From contig CAJXUK010000006.1 of assembly GCA_913061435.1 (NCBI GenBank), positions 1-64,000 on the forward strand: a stretch of DNA of 64,000 nt, in the 5' to 3' direction. Below the pieces are notes generated by a model. That model was not told the DNA's origin. It worked only from the letters and a program-made list of their open reading frames with translations, and made no database searches. The position numbers were made by a program, and so were the translations under genes. Origin of the DNA: an uncultured Thalassolituus sp. (GTDB lineage Bacteria; Pseudomonadota; Gammaproteobacteria; Pseudomonadales; Oceanobacteraceae). Below, in pieces: positions 36,026 to 44,815 of this stretch (within the stretch, counting starts at the first letter, position 1; every line of letters starts with the position of its first letter).

Positions 36026-37678
36026 TTACGAGTTCAATTCATTTGCCTGCTGGCGTAAAAGGAACTTCTGAATCTTGCCTGTTGATGTTTTTGGCAGCTC
36101 GCCAAATACCACTGTTTTAGGTGTCTTAAAGTTTGCCATGTTGCTGCGGCAAAACTCGATAATATCATCTTCAGTAATATCCACACCGGCTTCACAACCA
36201 CTTGTGAGTGCAATAAAGGCACAAGGTGTTTCACCCCATTTTTCATCTGCTCGTGCTACAACAGCCACTTCGTTAACTTTCGGGTGACGATATAAAATAT
36301 CTTCTACCTCAATACTCGAAATATTTTCACCACCAGAAATAATCACATCTTTAGAGCGATCTTTAATATCGATGTAACCATCTGGGTGCCATACTGCAAG
36401 GTCGCCCGAGCGGAACCAGCCACCTTCAAAGGCTGCGTCGGTAGTTGATGGATTTTTTAAATATCCCTTCATTACCAAGTTACCACGCATGAAAATCTCA
36501 CCGATGGTTTCACCATCTTTAGCCACAGGCTCTAGAGTTTCTGGGTCGGCAACCATTAAACCTTCAAGCATGGGTGATTTAACACCTTGGCGAGCTTTAA
36601 GACGTGCTTTTTGTTCTTCAGTTTGATCGTTCCACTCATCTTTCCAAGCGCAACCCACAGAAGGGCCGTAGGTTTCGGTTAAGCCGTAAACATGGGTAAC
36701 TTTAATCCCCATTTCTTCCATGCCTTGGATAACAGATGCTGGTGGTGGTGCACCGGCGGTCATTACTTTAACTTCATGCTCAATACCCGCCTTCATAGAA
36801 TCGTCAACGCTGTTTAGCATATTTAAAACAATCGGCGCGCCACAGAAATGAGTGACTTTATTTTCACGAATGCTGTTAAAAATATCTTCTGCAACTACAT
36901 GACGTAAGCTCACACTAACGCCGGCTTTAGCAGCAATAGACCAAGGGAAACACCAGCCATTACAATGGAACATAGGAAGCGTCCACAAGTAAGCAGGATG
37001 ATCTTCCATGTTCCAAGACATCACATTGCTAACCGCATTTAAATACGCGCCGCGATAGTGATAAACAACCCCTTTAGGATCGCCAGTAGTACCCGAAGTG
37101 TAGTTAAGAGTGATGGCATCCCACTCGTCTTCCAGACGTGGATATTCATAATCAGCATCGCCTTCTGCCAATAACTCGTCATAAGTCATTGAACCAATGG
37201 CACGCATATCGTCTGATCCTGCAAAGTTAGGATCTTCAATATCGATAACCAAGGGTTTGTTAGGCACCATGTGTAGCGCTTTATCAATTACTACACTGAA
37301 TTCTTTATCAACAAATAACACTTTTGTTTCGGCGTGCTGCATAATAAATGCAATGGTTTCTGCATCTAAGCGGGTATTGATCGAATTCAAAACAGCACCG
37401 CTCATGGGAATAGCAAAGTGCGCTTCAAAGTGTTCATTAATGTTCGGTGCAATGATCGAAATGGTGTCGCCTTTACCGTAGCCACGTTTATTGAGAGCAC
37501 ACGCTATTTGGCGACAGCGGCTATAAACTTCAGCCCAATTACGGCGAATATCACCATTAATGGTGGCCAGTTTATCTGGATAAACAAATGCTGATCTTTC
37601 TAAAAAGCTGATAGGAGATAGAGCAGTATAGTTTGCGTTATTCTTATCAAGATATTGGTTGTAAATATTTACCGACAT
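36026..37678 (-). CDS. AMP-dependent acyl-CoA synthetase
   Basis: The 550-residue enzyme activates a carboxylic acid with ATP and joins it to CoA. The phosphate-binding motif YTSGTTGDPKG is at residues 193-203, and the catalytic lysine is Lys535 in PKTSTGKIQKF. Motifs FHCNGWCFPW, HVYGLTETYG and GYIDIKDRSKDVIISGGENI are typical of the short-to-medium-chain acyl-CoA synthetase group that includes DmdB-like enzymes. The exact substrate is not deducible. It is transcribed alone. Confidence 0.9.
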   Translation of the reverse strand: MSVNIYNQYLDKNNANYTALSPISFLERSAFVYPDKLATINGDIRRNWAEVYSRCRQIACALNKRGYGKGDTISIIAPNINEHFEAHFAIPMSGAVLNSINTRLDAETIAFIMQHAETKVLFVDKEFSVVIDKALHMVPNKPLVIDIEDPNFAGSDDMRAIGSMTYDELLAEGDADYEYPRLEDEWDAITLNYTSGTTGDPKGVVYHYRGAYLNAVSNVMSWNMEDHPAYLWTLPMFHCNGWCFPWSIAAKAGVSVSLRHVVAEDIFNSIRENKVTHFCGAPIVLNMLNSVDDSMKAGIEHEVKVMTAGAPPPASVIQGMEEMGIKVTHVYGLTETYGPSVGCAWKDEWNDQTEEQKARLKARQGVKSPMLEGLMVADPETLEPVAKDGETIGEIFMRGNLVMKGYLKNPSTTDAAFEGGWFRSGDLAVWHPDGYIDIKDRSKDVIISGGENISSIEVEDILYRHPKVNEVAVVARADEKWGETPCAFIALTSGCEAGVDITEDDIIEFCRSNMANFKTPKTVVFGELPKTSTGKIQKFLLRQQANELNS

Positions 37679-37903
37679 TCGAGTTTTCCTGAATTAACAA
37701 TTCTTAGATTTATTAAGGTAAGACTACTTTGCATGAGCAGTGAGTAAGCCTACAAATTTTTGGTTTTTTACAAGGAATGACTCATCTTACAACAAAGAAA
37801 ACAGGCGCCGTATTAGACCAAAGTCCAAAACAGCCCCTTTTTTTAACGCATAAATAAGCCACCGCACGAACATGGCCAGTCAGTAAATTTAATTAAATAA
37901 CGT

Positions 37904-39280
37904 TTAAATGGCCTCTAATGCTTGGCTGATTTTCTCAACCCCAATCACCTGCATACCCGGAATTCCGCCTTTTGGAATATTCGCTTTCGGCACAATCGCA
38001 CGGGTAAAGCCATGCTTGGCCGCTTCTCTCAAGCGTTCTTGGCCTGACGGCACCGGGCGAATTTCACCCGACAAGCCCACCTCGCCAAATACCACCAAGT
38101 CTCGCGGTAACGCCTGATTACGGAAGCTGGATAACGTAGCAATTAACAATGCCAAATCCGCCGCGGTTTCGGTGATTTTTACCCCACCGACAATATTAAT
38201 AAACACATCTTGATCGCCCAAATGCAAACCGCCATGACGATGCATCACCGCCAGTAACATGTGCAAGCGGTTAAAGTCCCAACCCACCGCCACGCGGCGC
38301 GGATTGTTCATGCTCGATTCATCCACCAAGGCTTGTACTTCAACCAACAGTGGGCGAGTACCTTCCCAAACCACCATCACCAAACTACCCGCCGATGGTT
38401 CTTCTGAGCGTGATAAAAAGATCGAGCTGGGGTTCTTAACTTCTTTTAAACCCACATCCAGCATGGCAAAAACGCCGAGTTCGTTCACCGCGCCAAAACG
38501 GTTTTTAATACCGCGCAAGGTGCGGTAACGGCTGTCGCTTTCACCTTCAATCATCAACGACGCATCAATGATGTGTTCCAATACTTTTGGCCCGGCAAGA
38601 TTACCGTCTTTGGTTACGTGGCCAACCAAAAACAGCACGGTATTGGTTTGCTTAGCGAAGCGGGTGAGATAAGCCGAACATTCGCGCACTTGCGTTACAC
38701 TGCCTGGGGCTGATTCAATACCATCCATATTCATCACTTGAATCGAATCAATCACGATGACTTTTGGCTGCTCTTTTTGCGCAACGCGGGTAATGGCTTC
38801 AACATTGGTTTCCGACAGCATCTGCAAATTGTTCATTGGTAACTTTAAACGCTGCGCGCGCCTTGCAACCTGCTGCAAACTTTCTTCACCGGTAATATAA
38901 AGCGTCTGCATCGACTGCGCTAAATAACACATCACTTGCAATAACAGCGTCGACTTACCCGCGCCCGGATGACCACCAATCAAAATCGCGGAACCAGGCA
39001 CTAAACCGCCGCCTAAAACCCGATCGAATTCTTGCATGCCCGAACTAAAACGCGGCACTTCCTCAAGGTTAATCTCGGCAAGCTTCTGAATTTTACCCGC
39101 TTGCTCGCCACTGCCCGCATAGCCTTCAAATTTCACATCGCGGGTCGCGGCTTTGCTGCTGCTCGCCACCACAAACTCAGAAAGCGTATTCCACTCGTTA
39201 CACTCAGCACACTGGCCTTGCCACTTAGTATGATCAGCGCCACACTCGGTGCAGACATAAGCTGTTTTTTTCTTTGCCAT
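37904..39280 (-). CDS. radA: DNA repair protein RadA
   Basis: RadA helps branch migration during recombination repair. Its 458 residues have the zinc finger Cys10-Cys13-Cys24-Cys27 (CTECGADHTKWQGQCAEC), the ATPase core with GGHPGAGKST, the RadA-specific KNRFGAVNELGVF and a C-terminal Lon-like domain (LPRDLVVFGEVGLSGEIRPV). Length and order are typical. A long stretch downstream (37679-37903) holds no recognisable feature. Confidence 0.96.
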   Translation of the reverse strand: MAKKKTAYVCTECGADHTKWQGQCAECNEWNTLSEFVVASSSKAATRDVKFEGYAGSGEQAGKIQKLAEINLEEVPRFSSGMQEFDRVLGGGLVPGSAILIGGHPGAGKSTLLLQVMCYLAQSMQTLYITGEESLQQVARRAQRLKLPMNNLQMLSETNVEAITRVAQKEQPKVIVIDSIQVMNMDGIESAPGSVTQVRECSAYLTRFAKQTNTVLFLVGHVTKDGNLAGPKVLEHIIDASLMIEGESDSRYRTLRGIKNRFGAVNELGVFAMLDVGLKEVKNPSSIFLSRSEEPSAGSLVMVVWEGTRPLLVEVQALVDESSMNNPRRVAVGWDFNRLHMLLAVMHRHGGLHLGDQDVFINIVGGVKITETAADLALLIATLSSFRNQALPRDLVVFGEVGLSGEIRPVPSGQERLREAAKHGFTRAIVPKANIPKGGIPGMQVIGVEKISQALEAI

Positions 39281-39451
39281 TAGAAACTCAGATATCTATA
39301 AATATGTCTAACAGAATACCTTAGCAAGTAGGGGGTGTGTACAGTTTGTTGGCTTAATATAGTCGCAGCACGGTAGACTTCAATATAAACTCTCGTATAT
39401 GACCTAGTACAAGCCTCGATACGAGATAAGAATTTAGTTTAAGAAGATATT

Positions 39452-40355
39452 ATGACAAGTTTCAATGCAGAGAAAAAAGCACTTTATGCAGTGCGATCAT
39501 TAATTTGATGATGGCTTTTAGTGGCTGGCTGGCGTATCACTTTTCGAATTCACAAGCGATTTTGTTAGACGGAAACTATTCTTTTATTGCGTTTTTGTCA
39601 CCTTAATAGCCATCCGAATCTCGATGATAAAATCCAAATCAACAGAAATATTCCCTTTTGGCCAGTATGTTTACGAAGCATTATTTTCGTTTGGCAAAGG
39701 CTTAATGGTCATCGGTATATTACTGGTCGCCCTTATTATGAGTATTTCTAGAATATCGCATTATTTAAACGGTTCGCCGGTGGATGTATTAAATACAGGC
39801 TCGGTATTAATCTATACCGTTGTGATGCTCGCCATGTGTGTTCCTTTGGCTTTGTACTGTCGTCATGAAAATAAAAAAATTAATAATGCCAGTATGATTT
39901 TAAGGGCTGAATACATTGGTTCTAAGACTGATGCTATTATGTCATTTTCGACGGGGGCAGTACTTTTCTCGATCGGTTTTTTAGATATCGATGGGCGTTT
40001 TGGTTTTCTTTATTATACCCGTGACGCCATTCTGGTGATTGTATTGGTATTATTTTTGGTGAAAGACCCCATTATTTTAGCCAGAGATTCATTTGTAGAG
40101 ATGGCAGGGGGCACACTACAAGATAAAAAAGAGAAACAAAAGATAGAAGGTATTCTGAATGGTTGCTTAACACTCGACCTAATAAAAGAATCTTACATCT
40201 CTAAAACAGGCAGCAATTATTTTGTTGTTGTCTACATCAGCGCCAAAGAAATTGATGGCATAGGATTTGAAAAACTAGAACACTTGAAGCAGAAAACGTT
40301 AGAAGCGCTGAGGCTAAAATATCAGCATGTAATGTTTGAAATAGCTTTGGCATAA
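39452..40355 (+). pseudogene. CDF-family cation efflux gene with two frameshifts
   Basis: The open part from 39624 encodes 243 residues of a cation diffusion facilitator: YIGSKTDAIMSFSTGA, four or more hydrophobic helices and a C-terminal cytoplasmic domain. Its missing N-terminus is present just upstream in two other frames: MTSFNAEKKALY.. from 39452 to a stop at 39506, then NLMMAFSGWLAYHFSNSQAI from 39502 to a stop at 39604, then LIAIRIS joining the long frame. Restoring one base near 39498 and one near 39601 gives a complete CDF protein with the LLDGNYSFI helix. Two -1 changes imply a decayed gene or sequencing errors. The C-terminal part alone lacks helices I-II and would not be functional. 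Confidence 0.8.
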
Positions 40356-40413
40356 AGCATTTCGCTTACTTATATATTGGCCGATTGATTTATGCCCACA
40401 GCTAAAACCTTAA

Positions 40414-40527
40414 CCAACAAACTCACCACGCTAAATGCCCAGGTCAATCACCTCTTAAAAATTTCAACGTAAGTAAAACGATAACGCAAACGACCTATCC
40501 AATAACGCACGCTGAGCAAAGGTATCG
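40414..40527 (-). pseudogene. Remnant of a tetR-type regulator gene (fragment A)
   Basis: The plus-strand DNA here closely matches tetR at 46774-46938 (coding on minus) with substitutions such as CTCACCACGCTAAATGCCCA for CTCACCGCGCTGAATGCCCA, and shares CAAAACGATAACGCAAACG. About 65 bases of the tetR sequence are missing inside the fragment. It covers the middle of the ligand-binding domain. The orientation is the same as in tetR, and the N-terminal remainder appears at 44035-44074, beyond the alkyl sulfatase/AraC genes. Confidence 0.8.
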
Positions 40528-40547
40528 GCCTGAAATTATCATACAAG

Positions 40548-40565
40548 GTCGCCCTTTCGGGCGAC
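40548..40565 (-). terminator. GC-rich hairpin after the alkyl sulfatase gene
   Basis: GTCGCCC and GGGCGAC form a 7-bp stem around TTTC, 14 bases past the alkyl sulfatase stop on the minus strand. No T-run follows on that side, so termination is uncertain, perhaps rho-assisted. Confidence 0.45.
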
Positions 40566-40578
40566 AGATGTTGGCTCA

Positions 40579-42624
40579 TTAAGGTGTAACTATATTAAAG
40601 GTCCCAGTAGGTTGATCCATTAACGAGAAGAAGCTTATGAGGTCCAGCTTACTGCCATCAATACTGAGATCATCACTAAATAAAGTTTCTTTTAAACCGG
40701 CTTCACCAATAATTATTTCTACAAATAATGTGCGGGTTAGGTTTAACGTCGCATCTGAAGGTGTGTCGTGGGCAACTTGTTTATGATGCAAGACTGAATT
40801 ATTTAGCATTAATAAATGGCTTTGATTTAAATCGGTAAAATGGACTTTTATGTTTAATTTTTTACCCGCAGCTTTATCTGCAATTAATCGTACGGCCATG
40901 CTGTCAAAGAATTTATCAACGGATGTTTCTAATAAGACTTCTTTCATAACCGCTGGGTTAATGCCTTGTTTCGCAGGGCCATGGCGCAGTTCATAAGCAC
41001 CTGTTAGATAGAAGTCGCGCCATGGTGCAGACTCTGCTTGATAGCCTAACTGGTCGTATACTTTTGCTAATAACGCTTTGGCTTGGCTGTTGCTAGCATC
41101 GGAAAATACCAAATGATTTAATAATTCGGCTAACCAGCGATAGGTATCGGTGCCTTCTGTGATGCCCATCGTTGCAGCGTTTTCAAACTGCTGCTGGGCT
41201 TTTATTAATACCGTATCGGCACCTCCCATCATGTCGATGTATCGAACTGCTGCCTTGCTTTCGGGCAATGCATCCAGCTGAGACGGATTGGCCGTAAACC
41301 AACCTAAATAGTTTTGATAAACGGCTCTGGCATTGTGTTTTAGGGTGCCGTAATAGCCTTGATTATCGAAGCCGGTATTTAGGCTAGCAGGGAGGTTGAT
41401 TTGGTCAGCAATTTCATTAGGGGTGAACCCTTGGTTCATTAAGCGCACGCTTTGATCATGGATGTATTTATAGGTGTCGCGCTGAGTCGTTAAAAACGTA
41501 TCAATATTTTGTTGTCCCCATAATGGCCAGTGGTGACTGCCAAAATAGGTTTGTGCGTTACTAAATTGTGTGCGAGCTTGCTCTATATAACTGCTCCATA
41601 GATGTGCGTCTCGAACTTTTGCTCCACGTAACGTATATAAATTGTGCATATTACGGCTAACTAATTCAGCACCACAAAATGCTTTATATTGTGGCAAATA
41701 AAAGGTGAATTCTGCTGGGGCTTCTGAGCCTGATACGATTTGGAATTCAAACTCAATGCCGTCAATGGTCTGCTGGATATTATTGGCGCCAATGAGTAGG
41801 TTAGGGGCTTCGATACCAAAGGTGCCAAAAGCGGGGCCTTTTCCTAAGCCTGTTCCTATATGGCCACGTTCAGTGCGGGCTAAGTTTTTGCCATACATGT
41901 ACATGGCGCGACGACTCATGGCCGTACCTGCAATAATATTTTCACTTGTTGCTTCTTCTTCAAACTCTTCTGGGGCAATAATTTTTAACTCAGTTTGTTC
42001 AGCCTTAGTTAAATTCTGCATGATACCTTGCACGCCACCAAAGTGGTCGATGTGGCTATGAGTAAATATGATGGCTTTAATGGGTTTCTTTCCCAGATGT
42101 TTCTGCGCAAACTTTAAAGCGTGGTTGGCTGTTTCTCGTGCGGTTAGAGGGTCGACAATAATCCAGCCATTGTCTGATTCGATGATGCTCATATTGGACA
42201 AGTCGTATCCACGTAATTGATATATTCCTTCAGTGACTTTAAATAAACCGTGGATATTATTCAGTGCTGTTTGGCGCCATAAACTAGGATTGACTGAGCT
42301 TGGGGCACTTTTTCCTTCTGCATCGATGAAGCCATAAGCAGGCATGTCCCAGATGTTGCGACCATTGAGGTGCTTAATGATTAGGTCGTCTTCTTTTGCA
42401 ATGAGACCCCTCTTTGCGTTATCAAAATCGTTGGTATTAGAGAATGCTCGTTGTTGTAATACCGCGTTGTTGGCCTTTACGGTGACTTCTGTTGGAGCGG
42501 TATGCCCGTGAGCATCAGCGCTTTGTTCAAAGTCGACGGGTTCTGATCCTAAATTTTCATCGCAAGCGGTTAGCGCGAGTATGAGACTGGTGCTGGTCAT
42601 TAAAGTTATCAATGGTTTGCGCAT
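40579..42624 (-). CDS. Alkyl sulfatase-like metallo-beta-lactamase-fold lipoprotein
   Basis: The 681-residue protein belongs to the SdsA1/YjcS alkyl sulfatase group, which removes sulfate from alkyl sulfates. The signal peptide ends in the lipobox LTAC, with lipidation at Cys21. The metal motif HSHIDH (His189, His191, Asp193, His194) is intact in FTHSHIDHFGG, and GYDLSNMSIIESDNGWIIVD with GSHHWPLWG fits the family. A C-terminal SCP-2-like domain (about residues 570-681) is likely. The upstream AraC-type gene may control it. It probably acts in the periplasm or on the outer face of a membrane. Confidence 0.9.
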   Translation of the reverse strand: MRKPLITLMTSTSLILALTACDENLGSEPVDFEQSADAHGHTAPTEVTVKANNAVLQQRAFSNTNDFDNAKRGLIAKEDDLIIKHLNGRNIWDMPAYGFIDAEGKSAPSSVNPSLWRQTALNNIHGLFKVTEGIYQLRGYDLSNMSIIESDNGWIIVDPLTARETANHALKFAQKHLGKKPIKAIIFTHSHIDHFGGVQGIMQNLTKAEQTELKIIAPEEFEEEATSENIIAGTAMSRRAMYMYGKNLARTERGHIGTGLGKGPAFGTFGIEAPNLLIGANNIQQTIDGIEFEFQIVSGSEAPAEFTFYLPQYKAFCGAELVSRNMHNLYTLRGAKVRDAHLWSSYIEQARTQFSNAQTYFGSHHWPLWGQQNIDTFLTTQRDTYKYIHDQSVRLMNQGFTPNEIADQINLPASLNTGFDNQGYYGTLKHNARAVYQNYLGWFTANPSQLDALPESKAAVRYIDMMGGADTVLIKAQQQFENAATMGITEGTDTYRWLAELLNHLVFSDASNSQAKALLAKVYDQLGYQAESAPWRDFYLTGAYELRHGPAKQGINPAVMKEVLLETSVDKFFDSMAVRLIADKAAGKKLNIKVHFTDLNQSHLLMLNNSVLHHKQVAHDTPSDATLNLTRTLFVEIIIGEAGLKETLFSDDLSIDGSKLDLISFFSLMDQPTGTFNIVTP

Positions 42625-42747
42625 GGTGAATCCTGATTATGTTTATTCTTAGCGTGCAGTATAAGCAATAGGTAGTATTCGGCAGGTCTGAAACGGACAA
42701 GTCACAGTCTTTTTAGGACAACAAATATAAGACAGCGATAGAAAAAT

Positions 42748-43782
42748 TTACTCGTGTTCTTGTCGAAATTGGCTAGGAGACTGAGCAAACCAGCGTGTAA
42801 ACGCTCGGGAGAAATTACTGGTATCGGTAAAACCAAGATGTAGGGCAATTGTTGTAATGGGAAGTTGGGTTTGCAATAAATAATGGCTGGCGAGTTCCAT
42901 GCGAGATTCTTTTAATAGGTCTCTGTAGCTGACATCCTCTTCTTTTAAGCGTCGACGTAAACTGCGTTCACTCATATTTAGCTGGCTAGCAATGGTTTGA
43001 ATGCTGGGCTCTGCGCATTTTTTTTGGTTGTTTTCGAGAAGTGCAGTGATGATGTTTTTAACTTTTAGCTGCACTAAGTTGGAGTTCATGTTGCTGATGT
43101 AGTCTTTAACTACGGACTCATTAAATGCGGCCAGTTTTTCATCCCCCATAATGCCTACTCGGCCTAACTTCTCACGCTTAAGCCATAAACAGTTACGTTC
43201 TGCTGAGAAATGAATAGGAGCGTTGAATCGTTGTTGCCACTTTTCTGCTGCGTTGGGTTTCGCGCGCATAAGTTCGACATGATCAATGGCATTGACTGAG
43301 GCACCTAGCTGGTTGCTGAAACTCAATAATGTTGAGAAAAAGCTGTCGATCGACATGGGGTGAATCGCAATGCCTGGAATGGGTTCTATAGTTAAGCCAA
43401 TGAGTTCATCGGTGGTTTCTGTATACGTATTGACGGAGTTACTCACCAGTTCTGAATATTGGCCTAATTTTGTTAGCGCGGATTCTAGATTTTGGCTGGT
43501 AAGCATTAATAAACCCAGAGCGCGAAAGTGCATGGGCTGAACATAGTTGGCTACGGTAAGCGCAAAGCTGGAGTCTTGAGTCGTATTTTCTACGGCCTGC
43601 CAAAATGCGGTCATTAAACGAATGTCGACCCGTCCATCTGGCTGATCAATAAAATCTGCACGTTTAAGCTGTGCTGAAGCTAATAGTGGATCAGGGTCTA
43701 TCTTGATCGCTTCCAGTGCTTGGCAAATTGCTAGTGGCCAGGCAGCCAAGGTAGTTGGTTGTTTATTATTAGAGGAGGTCAT
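42748..43782 (-). CDS. AraC family transcriptional regulator
   Basis: The 344-residue protein has an N-terminal arabinose-binding-like (PF12625) sensor domain and a C-terminal double helix-turn-helix: IASQLNMSERSLRRRLKEED for the first, PITTIALHLGFTDTSNFSRA with FTRWFAQSPSQFRQ for the second. It lies 123 bases upstream of the alkyl sulfatase gene on the same strand and is a likely activator of it (inference from position). Ligand unknown. Confidence 0.92.
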   Translation of the reverse strand: MTSSNNKQPTTLAAWPLAICQALEAIKIDPDPLLASAQLKRADFIDQPDGRVDIRLMTAFWQAVENTTQDSSFALTVANYVQPMHFRALGLLMLTSQNLESALTKLGQYSELVSNSVNTYTETTDELIGLTIEPIPGIAIHPMSIDSFFSTLLSFSNQLGASVNAIDHVELMRAKPNAAEKWQQRFNAPIHFSAERNCLWLKREKLGRVGIMGDEKLAAFNESVVKDYISNMNSNLVQLKVKNIITALLENNQKKCAEPSIQTIASQLNMSERSLRRRLKEEDVSYRDLLKESRMELASHYLLQTQLPITTIALHLGFTDTSNFSRAFTRWFAQSPSQFRQEHE

Positions 43783-44034
43783 ACTGCTATTTTTAATGAT
43801 TCCGCTGGCATTGTCACGACTTCTTCATACATGGTTATTATGAGTTGCTATATTGATGATCACCTTGCTCTAACCCCGTTATGCTGAAAGTGCCCCCAAC
43901 ATAAACTGTCCAATTCACCAATAATCAGAAGGCCCTATAGAGTTCTAAAATACGGCTCTAAAAAAGGTAACCAGATTTCATGAATACAGCGCCTATATAT
44001 GTCCAGATAAAAGAGCTTGTCAGTTTCCCCCCCC

Positions 44035-44074
44035 AAAACTCCTTCGCCACTGCACTCGCCGAAGCCGCCGCAAA
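44035..44074 (-). pseudogene. Remnant of a tetR-type gene (fragment B, HTH region)
   Basis: The DNA matches the start of the helix-turn-helix coding region of the tetR gene at 47125-47160: ACTCCTTCGCCACTGCACTC here, ACTCCTTCGCCACCGCACTC there, then CGCCGCAAA. After it a deletion of about 100 bases joins the fragment to the tetR upstream region (44089 onward, matching from 47268). It is the 5' end of a disrupted second tetR copy whose middle is at 40414-40527. Confidence 0.8.
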
Positions 44075-44290
44075 GCCACTATCTATAGGTTAATTGGTGG
44101 ATATTTAAGGTGTGAATGCTAGTTTATTTGTTAATGAGTGAACCATGATTCAGTTGTTTGAGCAATGGCGTTCTCCAGCCATTGAAATGGTTCACTGTTA
44201 GTTGTTCTTCAAATCATGCTTAGCATTATAAAATTGCGGCGTTATGATGTTGTGGTGTTATGAGGTTTTAGTAGATTAAGGAGATAGATT

Positions 44291-44524
44291 ATGAGCAATT
44301 TATCAAAACGTTCTACCGTGTATTTTGACCCCAGAATTCTTCAAGCATTAAAAATGAGAGCAGCATCTTCTCATCTTTCAGTTTCTGAACTTATTGATGA
44401 AGCCGTCCGTTTATTAATGCGTGAAGATCAAGAAGATTTGGCAGCGGCTTCAAAAAGAGCAGCTGAGCCTGAAATATCGTATGAAGACTTATTAAATGAC
44501 CTGAAGTCCCATGGCAAAATATAA
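44291..44524 (+). CDS. Ribbon-helix-helix antitoxin, copy 1 (orphan)
   Basis: The 77-residue protein has an N-terminal ribbon-helix-helix DNA-binding fold (RSTVYFDPRILQALKMRAAS, then HLSVSELIDEAVRLLMRE) and a short acidic C-terminus (ISYEDLLNDLKSHGKI) that would bind the toxin. AAGGAG lies 8 bases before the ATG. It differs from copy 2 at only a few residues (for example Asp/Glu at 13 and His/Gln at 29). Its own toxin gene is broken, so it may act as a spare antitoxin for copy 2. Confidence 0.87.
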   Translation: MSNLSKRSTVYFDPRILQALKMRAASSHLSVSELIDEAVRLLMREDQEDLAAASKRAAEPEISYEDLLNDLKSHGKI

Positions 44525-44771
44525 AATACCTTCAAAAAATCAGTTGCCAAAGATCTTCGTACCATCCCAAATCAGGATGTAAAAAAATCTTGAATAAGAT
44601 CAAAATTATTTCTGAAACCCTAGAGCAGAGGGATGTATAAAGCTTTCTGGTCAAGAAAATTATAGAGTTAGACAAGGTCTTTATATAATTGTCTATGAAA
44701 TAAGAGATGAGGTCTTAGTCGTGAATGTAATCAAAGTCGCGCATAGGTCAAATGTCTACAGTAAAAACTAA
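44511..44771 (+). pseudogene. RelE/ParE-type toxin gene, copy 1, frameshifted
   Basis: The DNA matches the intact toxin at 47713-47976 over its whole length and starts from an ATG overlapping the antitoxin gene by 14 bases. Three single-base deletions, all in A-runs or AC repeats (AAATAACC to AAATACC, A8 to A7, GAAAACC to GAAACC), destroy the frame in the first half; together they restore it near the middle. The C-terminal half (ending SNVYSKN) is still recognisable. Substitutions elsewhere show it has diverged. Confidence 0.85.
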
Positions 44772-44815
44772 TAGGACACTCAGGATAGTGGCGATCAATT
44801 AAGCCTAAAGCCTCA

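Larger units (their letters stand above)
44075..44790. repeat. Duplicated block, copy 1 (tetR upstream region plus relBE-like genes)
   Basis: From about 44089 to 44790 the sequence follows 47268-48008 closely: the upstream inverted repeats, the antitoxin gene (nearly identical protein) and the toxin gene with its final TAA. Copy 1 has substitutions, short deletions and three single-base losses in the toxin gene; copy 2 is intact. The 216 bases before the antitoxin gene contain no other gene. The duplicated unit is bordered by tetR fragments on both sides. Confidence 0.85.

Noticed and set aside
39452-39623. Programmed frameshift in the CDF gene
   Set aside because: Two separate shifts in the same direction, without slippery heptamers, fit deletions or base-call errors better.
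43861-44034. Insertion-sequence end in the gap before fragment B
   Set aside because: A C-rich tract and GTGCCCCC-like start caught the eye, but no inverted partner or transposase could be found.
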